From assembly GCA_030683705.1 (NCBI GenBank), contig JAUXPP010000156.1, forward strand, positions 1 to 59,693: a DNA stretch of 59,693 nucleotides. The letters are read 5' to 3'. Below the pieces are notes generated by a model, which saw only the letters and a program-made list of their open reading frames with translations, ran no database searches and was not told the origin of the DNA. The stretch's first letter is position 1. Every line of letters begins with the position of its first letter. This DNA comes from Polaromonas sp. Lineage in GTDB: Bacteria; Pseudomonadota; Gammaproteobacteria; Burkholderiales; Burkholderiaceae_C. The translations under genes were made by a program, and so were the position numbers. Shown one piece after another: positions 40,230-51,945 of the stretch.

Positions 40230-41996
40230 ATGTACCTGAGAAAAATCGGGTGGCTGCTGATGCTGGCCGCCATTGTGCTGATCGCTGTGCTGCCGGTGCC
40301 CGAGTTCTGGATCACCCAGCTCAACTACATCGGCATCTCCAGCCTGGCCGTGCTGGGCCTGGTGCTGCTGACCGGCATAGGCGGCCTGACCTCCTTCGGC
40401 CAGGCGGCCTTTGTCGGCATCGGCGCCTACACCACGGCCTACCTGACGGTGAACGCCGGGCTTTCGCCCTGGGTCACGCTGTTTGTGGGCCTGGGCCTGA
40501 CCGCGGTCTGCGCCATCGTGCTGGGCTGGATCACGCTGCGCATGTCGGGCCACTACCTGCCGCTGGCGACGCTGGCCTGGGGCCTGTCGCTGTACTACAC
40601 CATGGGCAACCTGCAGGCGCTGGGCAAATACGACGGCATCCTCGGCGTGTCGGGGCTGTCGGTGTTCGGCTGGGAGCTGGGCCAGGGCCGGGTGTTTTTC
40701 CTGCTGACCTGGGCGCTGGTGCTGCTGGCGGCGCTGGCCATGCTGCGCCTGCTGGATTCGCGTGTGGGCCGGGCCATACGCTCGCTCAAGACCGGTTCGC
40801 AAATGGCCGAATCCATGGGCATAGACACCTTGCGCTTCAAGATCGGCATCTTCCTGATCGCCGCGCTGCTGGCCAGTCTGTCGGGCTGGCTGTACGCGCA
40901 TTTCCAGCGCTCGGTCAACCCCTCGCCTTTCAGCGTGCACATCGGCATCGAGTACCTGTTCATGGCAGTGCTGGGCGGCGCCGGTCATGTCTGGGGCGCC
41001 ATCACCGGCGCCCTGGTGACCAAGCTGCTGGCCGACCAGTTGCAGGTGCTGCTGCCGGCGCTGATAGGCACCAGCGGCAGTTACGAGGTGATTGTGTTCG
41101 GCGTGCTGCTGGTGCTGGTACTCAAATACGCACCCAACGGCATCTGGGCCTTTGTCGACCGCCATCTTCCCAAGGCCGCACGCAAGGTCGACTGGCAAGC
41201 CGCCAGCAGCCTGCCGCACCGCGACAAGCCCGCCGCGGGTGAGGTGGTGCTGCAGGCCAGCAACATCCGCAAGGAATTCGGCGGATTGATCGCGGTGAAC
41301 GACATCAACTTCAGCGTCGAGGCCGGGCAGATTGTCGGGCTGATCGGCCCCAATGGCGCCGGCAAGTCCACCACCTTCAACCTGATCACCGGCGTGTTGG
41401 CCCCCACCCGCGGGCAGGTGACCTTCCGCGGCGAAGACATCACCGCGCTGCCTTCGCGCGAGATTGCCAAGCGCGGCATCTCGCGCACCTTCCAGCACGT
41501 CAAGATGATTGCCGACATGACGGTGCTGGAAAACGTCGCGCTGGGCGCACACCTGCGCGGCGGCTGCGGCGCGGTGTCGGCCACGCTGGGTCTGGACCGC
41601 AAGGAAGAGCAAAGCCTGTTCCGCGAGGCCGAGATCCAGCTGCGCCGGGTCGGCATGGGCGATTCGCTGCACGAGCTGGCCGGCAACCTGGCCATGGGCC
41701 CGCAGCGCCTGCTCGAGATTGCCCGCGCGCTGTGCAACGACCCGGCCCTGCTGCTGCTCGACGAGCCCGCCGCCGGACTGCGCCACAAGGAAAAACAGGC
41801 CCTGGCCGACGTGTTGCGCCAATTGCGCGGCGAGGGCCTGAGCATTTTGCTGGTCGAACACGACATGGACCTGGTGATGCAGGTCACCGACCGCATCGTG
41901 GTGATGGAGTTCGGCACCCGCCTGATCGAGGGCACCCCCGCAGACATCCAGGCCAGCCCGCTGGTGCGCGCCGCTTACCTCGGCACCGAGCACTGA
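40230..41996 (+). CDS. LivM-LivG fusion: ABC importer permease and ATPase
   Basis: One 588-residue chain joins a LivM permease (residues 1 to about 320, including GLTSFGQAAFVGIGAYTTAY and GGAGHVWGAITGALVTKLLA) to a LivG ATPase (about 335-588). The ATPase has Walker A GPNGAGKS, signature-like LAMGPQRLLEIARALC, Walker B LLLLDEPAAGL and the switch His in VEHDMDLVM. In most operons these are separate proteins; the fusion gives a fixed one-to-one ratio. It is followed by livF after 11 bases. Confidence 0.9.
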   Translation: MYLRKIGWLLMLAAIVLIAVLPVPEFWITQLNYIGISSLAVLGLVLLTGIGGLTSFGQAAFVGIGAYTTAYLTVNAGLSPWVTLFVGLGLTAVCAIVLGWITLRMSGHYLPLATLAWGLSLYYTMGNLQALGKYDGILGVSGLSVFGWELGQGRVFFLLTWALVLLAALAMLRLLDSRVGRAIRSLKTGSQMAESMGIDTLRFKIGIFLIAALLASLSGWLYAHFQRSVNPSPFSVHIGIEYLFMAVLGGAGHVWGAITGALVTKLLADQLQVLLPALIGTSGSYEVIVFGVLLVLVLKYAPNGIWAFVDRHLPKAARKVDWQAASSLPHRDKPAAGEVVLQASNIRKEFGGLIAVNDINFSVEAGQIVGLIGPNGAGKSTTFNLITGVLAPTRGQVTFRGEDITALPSREIAKRGISRTFQHVKMIADMTVLENVALGAHLRGGCGAVSATLGLDRKEEQSLFREAEIQLRRVGMGDSLHELAGNLAMGPQRLLEIARALCNDPALLLLDEPAAGLRHKEKQALADVLRQLRGEGLSILLVEHDMDLVMQVTDRIVVMEFGTRLIEGTPADIQASPLVRAAYLGTEH

Positions 41997-42007
41997 GAAA
42001 GTACCGC

Positions 42008-42748
42008 ATGTCCACTCCCATTCTCAAGGTGCAGAACCTGCACGCAGGCTACGGCAAGGCCGAGGTGCTGCGCGGCATCAGCCTCGAAGCCGCGGCCGGC
42101 AGCATCATCACCGTGATCGGCCCGAATGGCGCCGGCAAATCCACCCTGCTCAATGCCCTGATGGGCGTGCTGCCCTCGACCGGCAGCATAGCTTACAACG
42201 GCCAGGCCATCGCCACACTGCCGCTGGAAGAACGTGTGATGCAGGGCGTGGCCCTGGTGCCCGAGCGGCGCGAACTGTTCGGCAGCATGTCGGTGGAAGA
42301 CAACCTGGTGCTGGGCGCCTACCGCCAGGTGCGCCAGGCCAACAAGCAGTGGCGCAAGCAGATGGAGGTGGTCTTCGAGCTGTTCCCGCGCCTGAAAGAG
42401 CGCCGCACCCAGCTCGCCGGCACCCTGTCCGGCGGCGAACGGCAGATGCTGGCCGTGGGCCGGGCGCTGATGTCGCAGCCCCGGCTGCTGATGCTGGACG
42501 AACCCAGCCTGGGTCTGGCGCCGCTGATCGTCAAGGAAATTTTCCGCACCATCGACGCCCTGCGCAAGACCGGCGTGACCACCGTGCTGGTCGAGCAGAA
42601 CGCCCGCGCCGCGCTGGAAACCGCCGACTACGCCTATGTGCTCGAAATGGGCGAAATCGCCTTCGAGGGCCCCGCTTCCGAACTGGCGCACGACCCGCGT
42701 GTGATCGGCACCTACCTCGGGGCCGCGGCGGCTGACCGCCCCAACTGA
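42008..42748 (+). CDS. livF: ABC importer ATPase (LivF-like)
   Basis: Second ATPase of the Liv-type importer, 246 residues: Walker A GPNGAGKS, Q-loop region, signature LSGGERQMLAVGRAL, Walker B LLMLDEPSLGL and switch His replaced by Gln in VEQNARAAL, as usual for LivF. The ATG at 42008 follows the LivM-LivG stop by 11 bases; the frame is open upstream through that gene but has no start context there. Ends 13 bases before the esterase gene. Confidence 0.92.
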   Translation: MSTPILKVQNLHAGYGKAEVLRGISLEAAAGSIITVIGPNGAGKSTLLNALMGVLPSTGSIAYNGQAIATLPLEERVMQGVALVPERRELFGSMSVEDNLVLGAYRQVRQANKQWRKQMEVVFELFPRLKERRTQLAGTLSGGERQMLAVGRALMSQPRLLMLDEPSLGLAPLIVKEIFRTIDALRKTGVTTVLVEQNARAALETADYAYVLEMGEIAFEGPASELAHDPRVIGTYLGAAAADRPN

Positions 42749-42761
42749 CCAAGGAGCACGC

Positions 42762-44510
42762 ATGCCATCCACACGCCCCCACCTGTCCACGGTCGCCCTG
42801 CTGGCCGGCTGTCTGATGGTGCTGGCCGGCTGCAGCAGCACGCCCAGCGCGCCGGTACGGCAAGCCGCCGTCGGCGCCCCCGCCGTCCTGGCCTGCGACA
42901 GGCTCGCCGCCAGCTTCAGTTTCGCCAACACGCGCATCGTGTCGGCCCAGGGAGTGGATGCCGGGCAAGTCAGGCTGCCCGGCATCGCGCAAGCCATGCC
43001 GGCGCATTGCGTGGTCAAGGGCCTGATGCATGAACGCACCGGCCCCATCGACGGCAAACCTTATGCCATCGGCTTCGAAATGCGCCTGCCCACAGCCTGG
43101 AACGGCCGCTTCTTCTACCAGGCCAACGGCGGCCTCGACGGCTTCCAGACGCCGGCGTATGGCGACATCCTGGGCGGCGGCCAGGCCAGCAACGGCCTGC
43201 TCAAGGGCTTTGCCGTGCTGAGCTCGGATGCAGGCCACGCCTTCGACCGCAGCTCGCCCATAGGCGGCGCGACCTTCGGCCTGGACCCGCAGGCAAGGCT
43301 CGACTACGGCTACAACGCCGTGGCGCAAATCACGCCCATGGGCAAGGCCCTGATCAGGACCTACTACGGCAAGCGGCCCGACACGTCCTACCTGGTCGGC
43401 AGTTCGAACGGCGGCCGCCACGGCTTTGTCGCCGCGTCGCGCCTGCCCCAGGCCTATGACGGCATTCTTGTCAGCACGCCCGGCTACCGCCTGCCGCTGG
43501 CTGCGGTGGCCCAGGTCTGGGGTGCCCAGCAGTTCGCGACCATCGCGCGACCCAACCCGGCGACCGGCAGGCCGGACCTGCGCAGCGCCTTTTCGCCGGC
43601 CGAGATGGCGCTGGTTTCGCGCAGCATCCTGGCACGTTGCGATGCGCTCGATGGCCTCGCCGACGGCATGGTCGCCGACCTGCAGGCTTGCCAGACCGCG
43701 TTTCGCGTGGACCGCGACATCCCCGTTTGCAGCGCAGGAGCCGCCACCGGCACCTGCCTCAGCGCGGCACAGAAGGATGTGCTGGCCAGGGTGTTGGCCG
43801 GACCGAAAGACAGCAGCGGCGCCGCGGTGTATGCCGGCCTGCCGGCCGACCCGGGCATCGCGGGCAATGACTGGGCGGCCTGGAAATTCGTCAACAGCGT
43901 GGGTCCGCGCGACGCGATTGCGCTGGGTTTTGTGTTTGTCACGCCGCCGGCCTCGCCCGCCGTGCTGACGGGCCAGGGCAACACCCTGATCGACTACGCG
44001 CTGGGTTTCAGCCTGGACACCGACCTGCCCAAACTTTCAGCCACCAGCGGTCCCTACCGCGAGTCGGCCATGGATTTCATGACACCGCCCGACACCCGCT
44101 TCGGACCGTTCGTGGCCAACGGCGGCAAGATGATTGTTTTCCACGGCACGGCCGACCCGGTGTTCTCTGCGCTGGACACCATCGCCTGGCACCAGCGTTT
44201 TCGCAGTGCACACGGCGCGGCCGCCGACCAGCATGCCCGGCTCTTCCTGGTGCCGGGCATGAACCACAGCCGTGGCGGCCCGGCCACCGACCAGATGGAC
44301 ATGGTCGATGCGCTGGTCGCCTGGGTCGAGCGCGGCCAGGCGCCCAACGCGGTGGTGGCACGGGCGCGCGGCCCCGGCAGCGCCGTGCCCAATCCCGAAG
44401 TCCCCCCCAGCTGGAGCCCGACCCGCAGCCGTTTGCTGTGCCCTCACCCGCAGGTGGCGCGCTACCAGGGCGGCGACATCGAGACCGCCGCCAGCTTCCG
44501 CTGCCAATGA
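42762..44510 (+). CDS. Tannase/feruloyl esterase family lipoprotein
   Basis: Alpha/beta hydrolase of 582 residues that probably cuts ester-linked hydroxycinnamates from plant material in the periplasm or at the outer membrane. The lipobox LAGC (about 21-24) shows lipidation. The nucleophile elbow is VGSSNGGRHGF, the acid lies in FHGTADPVFSALD and the His in PGMNHSRGGPATD, as in the tannase family. It follows the importer genes after 13 bases and precedes the MarR gene, so it feeds ferulate or similar acids to the importer and CoA ligase. Tannase or MHETase-like activity is a family alternative. Confidence 0.85.
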   Translation: MPSTRPHLSTVALLAGCLMVLAGCSSTPSAPVRQAAVGAPAVLACDRLAASFSFANTRIVSAQGVDAGQVRLPGIAQAMPAHCVVKGLMHERTGPIDGKPYAIGFEMRLPTAWNGRFFYQANGGLDGFQTPAYGDILGGGQASNGLLKGFAVLSSDAGHAFDRSSPIGGATFGLDPQARLDYGYNAVAQITPMGKALIRTYYGKRPDTSYLVGSSNGGRHGFVAASRLPQAYDGILVSTPGYRLPLAAVAQVWGAQQFATIARPNPATGRPDLRSAFSPAEMALVSRSILARCDALDGLADGMVADLQACQTAFRVDRDIPVCSAGAATGTCLSAAQKDVLARVLAGPKDSSGAAVYAGLPADPGIAGNDWAAWKFVNSVGPRDAIALGFVFVTPPASPAVLTGQGNTLIDYALGFSLDTDLPKLSATSGPYRESAMDFMTPPDTRFGPFVANGGKMIVFHGTADPVFSALDTIAWHQRFRSAHGAAADQHARLFLVPGMNHSRGGPATDQMDMVDALVAWVERGQAPNAVVARARGPGSAVPNPEVPPSWSPTRSRLLCPHPQVARYQGGDIETAASFRCQ

Positions 44511-44526
44511 CAGGCCACGCCAGCCC

Positions 44527-44979
44527 ATGACAGAACAACTGCCTCCCGCCGTCGACACCGTCGACACGTCTTATCTGGAAGGCCTGGTCGGCTACAACGC
44601 CAGCCGCGCCGCCATCACGGTGATCGAGCTGTTCCTGCAGCGCATGGCGGTTTACGGCATGCGGCAGGTCGATTTTTCGGTGATGTCGCTGATCACACAC
44701 AACCCCGGCATCACCTCGCGCCAGCTCTGTGCCGCCCTGAGTATCCAGCCGCCCAACCTGGTGGCCATGATCAATGCGCTGGAGCGGCGTGAGCTGATCG
44801 CCCGCAAGCCGCATCCGCGGGATGGCCGGGCCGTCGGCCTGCACCCCACGCCGTCCGGCCAGAAGCTCATGGTGGATGCGGAACGCACGGCCCAGGAACT
44901 CGAGCTGGACGCGACCGCCCGCCTGAGTGCCGCGGAGCGCAAAAACCTGATCCGTTTGCTGCAAAAAGTTTATTTGTAG
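44527..44979 (+). CDS. MarR-family regulator (CouR/FerR-like by context)
   Basis: Winged-helix regulator of 150 residues: long N-terminal helices (GYNASRAAITVIELFLQRMA), HTH NPGITSRQLCAALSIQPPNL, wing RKPHPRDGRAVGLHPTP and a C-terminal dimer helix. The ATG at 44527 follows the esterase stop by 16 bases; the frame open further upstream is the esterase gene in another register. Sited at the end of a hydroxycinnamate cluster, it is the likely repressor acting at the palindrome 34361-34379 and may sense an aryl-CoA thioester. Confidence 0.88.
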   Translation: MTEQLPPAVDTVDTSYLEGLVGYNASRAAITVIELFLQRMAVYGMRQVDFSVMSLITHNPGITSRQLCAALSIQPPNLVAMINALERRELIARKPHPRDGRAVGLHPTPSGQKLMVDAERTAQELELDATARLSAAERKNLIRLLQKVYL

Positions 44980-45074
44980 GCACCCCGGGGACCGTGTGCC
45001 GCCGCTCCCGCCTTGGGCGCCCGAGGGGGCCAACAGCCTGGCGGCCTACCCGATCCTGTGCCACTTTTCAAGCC

Positions 45075-45129
45075 TTTTTGGCTGGGAGGCTACACCCTGC
45101 GGGCGCGGGTAGCTATAAAACTAGTAGCA
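45075..45129 (-). repeat. Dispersed ~57-bp repeat, diverged copy
   Basis: Minus-strand reading: TGCTACTAGTTTTATAGCTA, CCCGCGCCCGCAGGGTGTAG, CCTCCCAGCCAAAAAGG. The stem is intact while the 3' part is diverged. It lies in the 232-base gap between the MarR and HxlR-like genes; no other feature is recognised there. Confidence 0.6.
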
Positions 45130-45211
45130 GTGCTGAATTTCCGCTATATTCCGGTTCAAGCGCGTGCTTACCGATTAACTGTGACAAAAACGTGACCAGG
45201 AGATGTCCCCC

Positions 45212-45538
45212 ATGAGTGCCAAAGAAAATGCTGCAGTCGGCCAGCTGTTTGAACTGCTTGAAGCGCGTTACGCCTTGCGCGTCTTGTGGGCGCTCAGGGA
45301 TGGCCACCCGCAGACTTTCAGGCTGCTCCAGGACAGCATTGGCAGCATCACGCCGAACACCCTGAACACCCGCATCAAGGAACTGCGCGCCGCCGGCCTG
45401 ATGGGTCACGGTGCCGAGGGTTACACGGTCACGCCCATGGGTGTGGACCTGCTCAAACGCCTCAACGACATGCAGGCCTTCGCGGCCAAGTGGGCCACCA
45501 GCCAGGTCAAGTCGGCCGGCACCGTGAAGAAAAAATAA
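45212..45538 (+). CDS. HxlR-like winged-helix transcriptional regulator
   Basis: Small DNA-binding protein of 108 residues: LFELLEARYALRVLWALRDG, LLQDSIGSITPNTLNTRIKE, LRAAGLMGHGAEGYTVTPMG. This is the HxlR plan, without the Cys seen in redox-sensing members. The ATG at 45212 is preferred to the one at 45203 because AGGAG ends directly at 45202 and would sit too close to the first ATG. It stands alone, with a terminator downstream. Target genes are unknown. Confidence 0.8.
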   Translation: MSAKENAAVGQLFELLEARYALRVLWALRDGHPQTFRLLQDSIGSITPNTLNTRIKELRAAGLMGHGAEGYTVTPMGVDLLKRLNDMQAFAAKWATSQVKSAGTVKKK

Positions 45539-45557
45539 GCCCCCGCGGCGCCCCGAC

Positions 45558-45581
45558 AGACAGGCCTTGCGCCTGTCTTTT
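45558..45581 (+). terminator. Rho-independent terminator after HxlR-like gene
   Basis: AGACAGGC (45558-45565) and GCCTGTCT (45571-45578) form an 8-bp stem with a five-base loop, followed by TTTTC, 20 bases past the stop codon. Confidence 0.75.
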
Positions 45582-45621
45582 CATTTGCGGCCGGCCCGCC
45601 GGACGGGCTGGCTTTGCAGAT

Positions 45622-45678
45622 AAAATCCTGCTCCAGCCCTCTGGCCGCCTGCGCAGGCAGCTCCTGATTTCATAGCAG
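45622..45678 (-). repeat. Dispersed ~57-bp repeat copy
   Basis: Minus-strand reading: TGCTATGAAATCAGGAGCTG, CCTGCGCAGGCGGCCAGAGG, GCTGGAGCAGGATTTTA. It lies between the HxlR terminator and the grpE promoter. Confidence 0.75.
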
Positions 45679-45744
45679 GCCGCGAGCCCCGGTGCGGCGC
45701 CCCGAAAGCGCGCAACATTCTGTGCCAGGGTGCAATCCCCTGTC

Positions 45745-45771
45745 CTTGAAAAGGGATTGGCTGCCCTCAGC
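45745..45771 (+). promoter_or_regulatory. Candidate sigma-32 promoter of grpE
   Basis: CTTGAAA (45745-45751), 12-base spacer, CCCTCAGC (45764-45771), compared with the heat-shock consensus CTTGAAA / CCCCAT-T. It lies 37 bases upstream of the grpE start. No CIRCE element is seen. Confidence 0.5.
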
Positions 45772-45807
45772 TAACCCACTTGTCCTTCTGAAAACTGCCA
45801 TCCGACC

Positions 45808-46368
45808 ATGTCCGACAACACCCAACCCGAACAAAATCAAGACCTGACCGGCGATCCCAGCCCGGAAGAACGGGAAGCCGCCCAGGCCGCCAACGAGGCC
45901 GATGCACTGAGCGCCGCCCAGGCTGAACTGGCCGTGCTGCAGGCCAAAAACAGCGAGCTGGCCGACAGCTACCTGCGCGCAAAGGCCGAGGCTGAAAACG
46001 CCCGCCGCCGCGCCGACGAAGAAGTCGCCAAGGCGCGCAAGTTTGCCGTTGAGGGTTTTGCTGAAAACCTGCTGCCGGTGATTGACAGCCTGGAAGCCGG
46101 CCTGCAGCAGCCGGACGCCACGGCCGCCCAGATCCGCGAAGGCACCGAAGCCACGCTCAAACAGCTCCGGAGCGCGCTGGAGCGCAACAAGGTGGTGGAG
46201 ATCAACCCCGCCGCCAGCGCGAAGTTCGATCCGCACCAGCACCAGGCCATCAGCATGGTGCCGGCCGAGCAGGAAGCCAACACGGTGGTGGGCGTGCTGC
46301 AAAAAGGCTACCTGATCGCCGACCGCGTGTTGCGGCCCGCGCTGGTCACGGTGGCGGCCCCGAAATAA
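45808..46368 (+). CDS. grpE: Nucleotide exchange factor GrpE
   Basis: Co-chaperone that releases ADP from DnaK, 186 residues. An acidic disordered N-terminus is followed by the long dimer coiled coil ([40 protein letters not shown]) and the beta-wing domain with [20 protein letters not shown] and [20 protein letters not shown]. Gene order grpE-dnaK-dnaJ is typical of this group. A sigma-32-like promoter lies upstream, and a repeat copy lies before that. Confidence 0.95.
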   Translation: MSDNTQPEQNQDLTGDPSPEEREAAQAANEADALSAAQAELAVLQAKNSELADSYLRAKAEAENARRRADEEVAKARKFAVEGFAENLLPVIDSLEAGLQQPDATAAQIREGTEATLKQLRSALERNKVVEINPAASAKFDPHQHQAISMVPAEQEANTVVGVLQKGYLIADRVLRPALVTVAAPK

Positions 46369-46391
46369 ATGCATCGATTTGTCATGGCGCA

Positions 46392-46419
46392 CTTGAAACA
46401 CGAAAAGTTATCCACAAGT
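46392..46419 (+). promoter_or_regulatory. Candidate sigma-32 promoter and DnaA box before dnaK
   Basis: CTTGAAA (46392-46398), 13-base spacer, CCACAAGT (46412-46419), a weak match to the heat-shock consensus. TTATCCACA (46408-46416), a perfect DnaA-box sequence, overlaps its -10 part. Both are sequence matches only. Confidence 0.4.
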
Positions 46420-46504
46420 CATCAACATGGTCCCCGGACCTGCGGCTGAAACCCTCGGCCAACCGTATTCCACACAGTCAACCAAGAAAATCTAGGAGTT
46501 AATC

Positions 46505-48442
<1,938 letters not shown>

Positions 48443-48471
48443 TCTACCTGTTGATCAGCCTCGGGGCGGAG

Positions 48472-48507
48472 AAGCGGAATCGGGGCTGGTCCCCGCGTTC
48501 CGCTTTT
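48472..48507 (+). terminator. Terminator-like hairpin between dnaK and dnaJ
   Basis: AAGCGGAA (48472-48479) pairs with TTCCGCTT (48498-48505); the inner GGGG/CCCC extends the stem. A short TTTT end follows. It lies 30 bases past the dnaK stop and 45 before dnaJ, and probably reduces read-through so that DnaK is made in excess. Confidence 0.65.
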
Positions 48508-48551
48508 CCACATCCGGGGCACAGGAATTTTTCCACTGAACACCTTATCCC

Positions 48552-49697
48552 ATGGCCATCAAAAAAGACTATTACGACACGCTGGGCGTCCCCAAAAATG
48601 CCAGTGATGAAGACATCAAGAAAGCCTATCGCAAGCTGGCGATGAAGCACCACCCGGACCGCAACCAGGGGGACAGCAGCAAGGCGGCCGAGGAAAAATT
48701 CAAGGAAGCCAAGGAAGCCTACGAGATGCTGTCGGACGCGCAGAAACGCGCGGCCTACGACCAGTACGGCCATGCCGGCGTGGACCCGAACCGCGGCGGC
48801 GGTCCCGGCGCGGAAGGTTTCGGCGGTTTTGCCGAAGCCTTCGGCGACATCTTCGGCGACGTGTTCGGCGCCCAGCAGGCGCGCGGCGGCCAGCGTGGCG
48901 GCCGGCAGGTGTACCGCGGCGGCGACCTCAGCTACGCGATGGAAGTCACGCTGGAGGAAGCGGCCACCGGCAAGGACGCGCAGATCCGCATCCCGAGCTG
49001 GGACGACTGCAGCACCTGCCGCGGCAGCGGCGCCAAACCCGGCACCAAGGTGGTCACCTGCACCACCTGCCACGGCCACGGCGTGGTGCAGATGAAGCAG
49101 GGCTTCTTCAGCGTGCAGCAGACCTGCCCGCAGTGCCGCGGCACCGGCAAGCTGATCCCCGAGCCCTGCATGAGCTGCCACGGCGTCGGCAAGACCAAAA
49201 GCAACAAGACCCTGGAAGTCAAGATCCCGGCCGGCATCGATGACGGCATGCGCATCCGTTCCACCGGCAACGGCGAGCCGGGCACCAACGGCGGGCCGCC
49301 GGGCGACCTGTACATCGAGATCCGGCTCAAGAAACACGACATCTTCGAGCGCGAAGGCGACGACCTGCACTGCGTCGTGCCCATCGGCATGGCGACGGCA
49401 GCGCTGGGCGGCGAGATCGAGGTGCCGACGCTGGCCGGCAAGGCCGCCATCGACATCCCCGACGGCACCCAGACCGGCAAGCAGTTCCGCCTGCGCGGCA
49501 AAGGCATCAAGGGGGTGCGCTCCAGCTACCCGGGCGACCTGTACTGCCACATCACGGTCGAGACGCCGGTCAAGCTGACCGAGCACCAGCGCAAGCTGTT
49601 CAAGGAACTCGACGAGTCCCTGAAAAAGGGCGGCGCCAAACATTCGCCGACCGAGGAAACCTGGACCGACAAGCTCAAGAGTTTCTTTGCGCCCTGA
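48552..49697 (+). CDS. dnaJ: Chaperone DnaJ (Hsp40)
   Basis: Type-I Hsp40 of 381 residues. J-domain residues 1-70 with the HPD tripeptide in [11 protein letters not shown]; Gly/Phe-rich stretch ([20 protein letters not shown]); four zinc-finger repeats ([32 protein letters not shown]); and C-terminal substrate domains ending near [18 protein letters not shown]. It stimulates DnaK ATPase and hands over clients. The start ATG is at 48552. Confidence 0.98.
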   Translation: MAIKKDYYDTLGVPKNASDEDIKKAYRKLAMKHHPDRNQGDSSKAAEEKFKEAKEAYEMLSDAQKRAAYDQYGHAGVDPNRGGGPGAEGFGGFAEAFGDIFGDVFGAQQARGGQRGGRQVYRGGDLSYAMEVTLEEAATGKDAQIRIPSWDDCSTCRGSGAKPGTKVVTCTTCHGHGVVQMKQGFFSVQQTCPQCRGTGKLIPEPCMSCHGVGKTKSNKTLEVKIPAGIDDGMRIRSTGNGEPGTNGGPPGDLYIEIRLKKHDIFEREGDDLHCVVPIGMATAALGGEIEVPTLAGKAAIDIPDGTQTGKQFRLRGKGIKGVRSSYPGDLYCHITVETPVKLTEHQRKLFKELDESLKKGGAKHSPTEETWTDKLKSFFAP

Positions 49698-49714
49698 CGC
49701 CGGCCAGCGCAGGA

Positions 49715-49772
49715 TGCTATTGAATCGATAGCTGCCTGCGATCGTCCGGCAAGGGCTGGAGGCGTTTTTGGC
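49715..49772 (+). repeat. Dispersed ~57-bp repeat copy
   Basis: TGCTATTGAATCGATAGCTG, CCTGCGATCGTCCGGCAAGG, GCTGGAGGCGTTTTTGGC. It begins 18 bases past the dnaJ stop. The rest of the 221-base gap to frmA has only a TATAGT (49880-49885) that could be a -10 for frmA. Confidence 0.8.
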
Positions 49773-49918
49773 GCAAAGTCCGGGGACCTGGCGGTGCGGC
49801 GCGCCATGTTTCCCGCAAGCAGGCACCCCGGTGTAGCGGGTCAAACAGCCGTGCGGCAGCGTCCGGCCGGCGGCTGGCTTATAGTGCGTCGTCTCCCATC
49901 ACTTCCGCACGAGCCCCC

Positions 49919-51025
<1,107 letters not shown>

Positions 51026-51036
51026 GCGGCCGGCCC

Positions 51037-51945
51037 ATGGACAGCCTCCAGCCGCTGCGCCACATCACTGCCGGCGTGCTGGATGTGGCCCTGTTCGAGA
51101 CCGGGCCGGTGGACGGCCCGCCGGTGTTCCTGATGCACGGATTTCCCTACGACATCCATGCTTATGCCGAGGTCGCGCCGCTGCTGGCGGCGCAGGGCTG
51201 CCGCGTGCTTGTGCCGTCTCTGCGCGGGTTCGGCGCCACGCGTTTCCGGGACGCCGCCACGCCCCGCTCGGGCGAGCAGGCCGCGCTGGGCGCCGACCTG
51301 CTGGCACTGATGGATGCGCTGGCGGTGCCGCGCGCCGTGCTCGCCGGTTACGACTGGGGCGGCCGCGCGGCCTGCGTGGTCGCCGCCCTCTGGCCCGAGC
51401 GTTGCACGGGACTGGTATCGCTCAACAGCTACAACATCCAGAACATCGCCAGAGCCATGTTGCCGGACACGCCCGACAACGAACACAGCCTCTGGTACCA
51501 GTATTACTTCCACAGCGAACGCGGCCGCGCCGGGCTGGCGGCCGACCGGCGCGCCTTCTGCCGGCTGCTCTGGAAATTGTGGTCGCCAACCTGGGTCTTC
51601 GATGACGCCACGTTCGAACGCAGCGCCGCCGCCTTCGACAACCCGGACTTTGTCGACGTCGTGATCCAGTCCTACCGCCACCGCTTCGGCCTGGTGGCGG
51701 GTGACCCGGCACTGGCCGGCATCGAGGCCCGGCTGGCGGCGCAGCCGGCCATCCGCGCGCCCAGCATCACCTTCGACGGCGCCGACGATGGCGTGCGGCC
51801 ACCCGCAACGGCAGCGCAACACGCCCGGTTTTTCACCGGGCCCCGCTCGCACCGTGTCGTCGCCGGCGCGGGTCACAACCTGCCGCAGGAAAAGCCGCAA
51901 CTCTTTGCCAGCGCCGTGCTGGAACTGGTACAACCGGGGCCATGA
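51037..51945 (+). CDS. Alpha/beta hydrolase, epoxide hydrolase-like (Asp nucleophile)
   Basis: Hydrolase of 302 residues in the frmA-fghA operon. The oxyanion HGFPYDIHAY and the nucleophile elbow LAGYDWGGRAACVVAAL, with Asp rather than Ser, are typical of epoxide hydrolases and haloalkane dehalogenases; a cap domain follows (SLWYQYYFHSERG) and the late His is in VVAGAGHNLPQEKP. The ATG at 51037 follows frmA by 11 bases, and its stop overlaps fghA by four bases. Why it sits within formaldehyde oxidation genes is unclear; it may act on another C1 adduct, or ride along. Confidence 0.85.
   Translation: MDSLQPLRHITAGVLDVALFETGPVDGPPVFLMHGFPYDIHAYAEVAPLLAAQGCRVLVPSLRGFGATRFRDAATPRSGEQAALGADLLALMDALAVPRAVLAGYDWGGRAACVVAALWPERCTGLVSLNSYNIQNIARAMLPDTPDNEHSLWYQYYFHSERGRAGLAADRRAFCRLLWKLWSPTWVFDDATFERSAAAFDNPDFVDVVIQSYRHRFGLVAGDPALAGIEARLAAQPAIRAPSITFDGADDGVRPPATAAQHARFFTGPRSHRVVAGAGHNLPQEKPQLFASAVLELVQPGP

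Noticed and set aside
40197..41993. 598-residue open frame antisense to the LivM-LivG gene
   Set aside because: Composition is rich in His, Gln, Arg and Ala with no domain, as expected for a shadow of a high-GC gene. The same holds for long antisense frames over dnaK, the CoA ligase and the garL-garD region.
45539..46504. CIRCE element or HrcA site near grpE-dnaK
   Set aside because: No TTAGCACTC/GAGTGCTAA inverted repeat is present in the two spacers.
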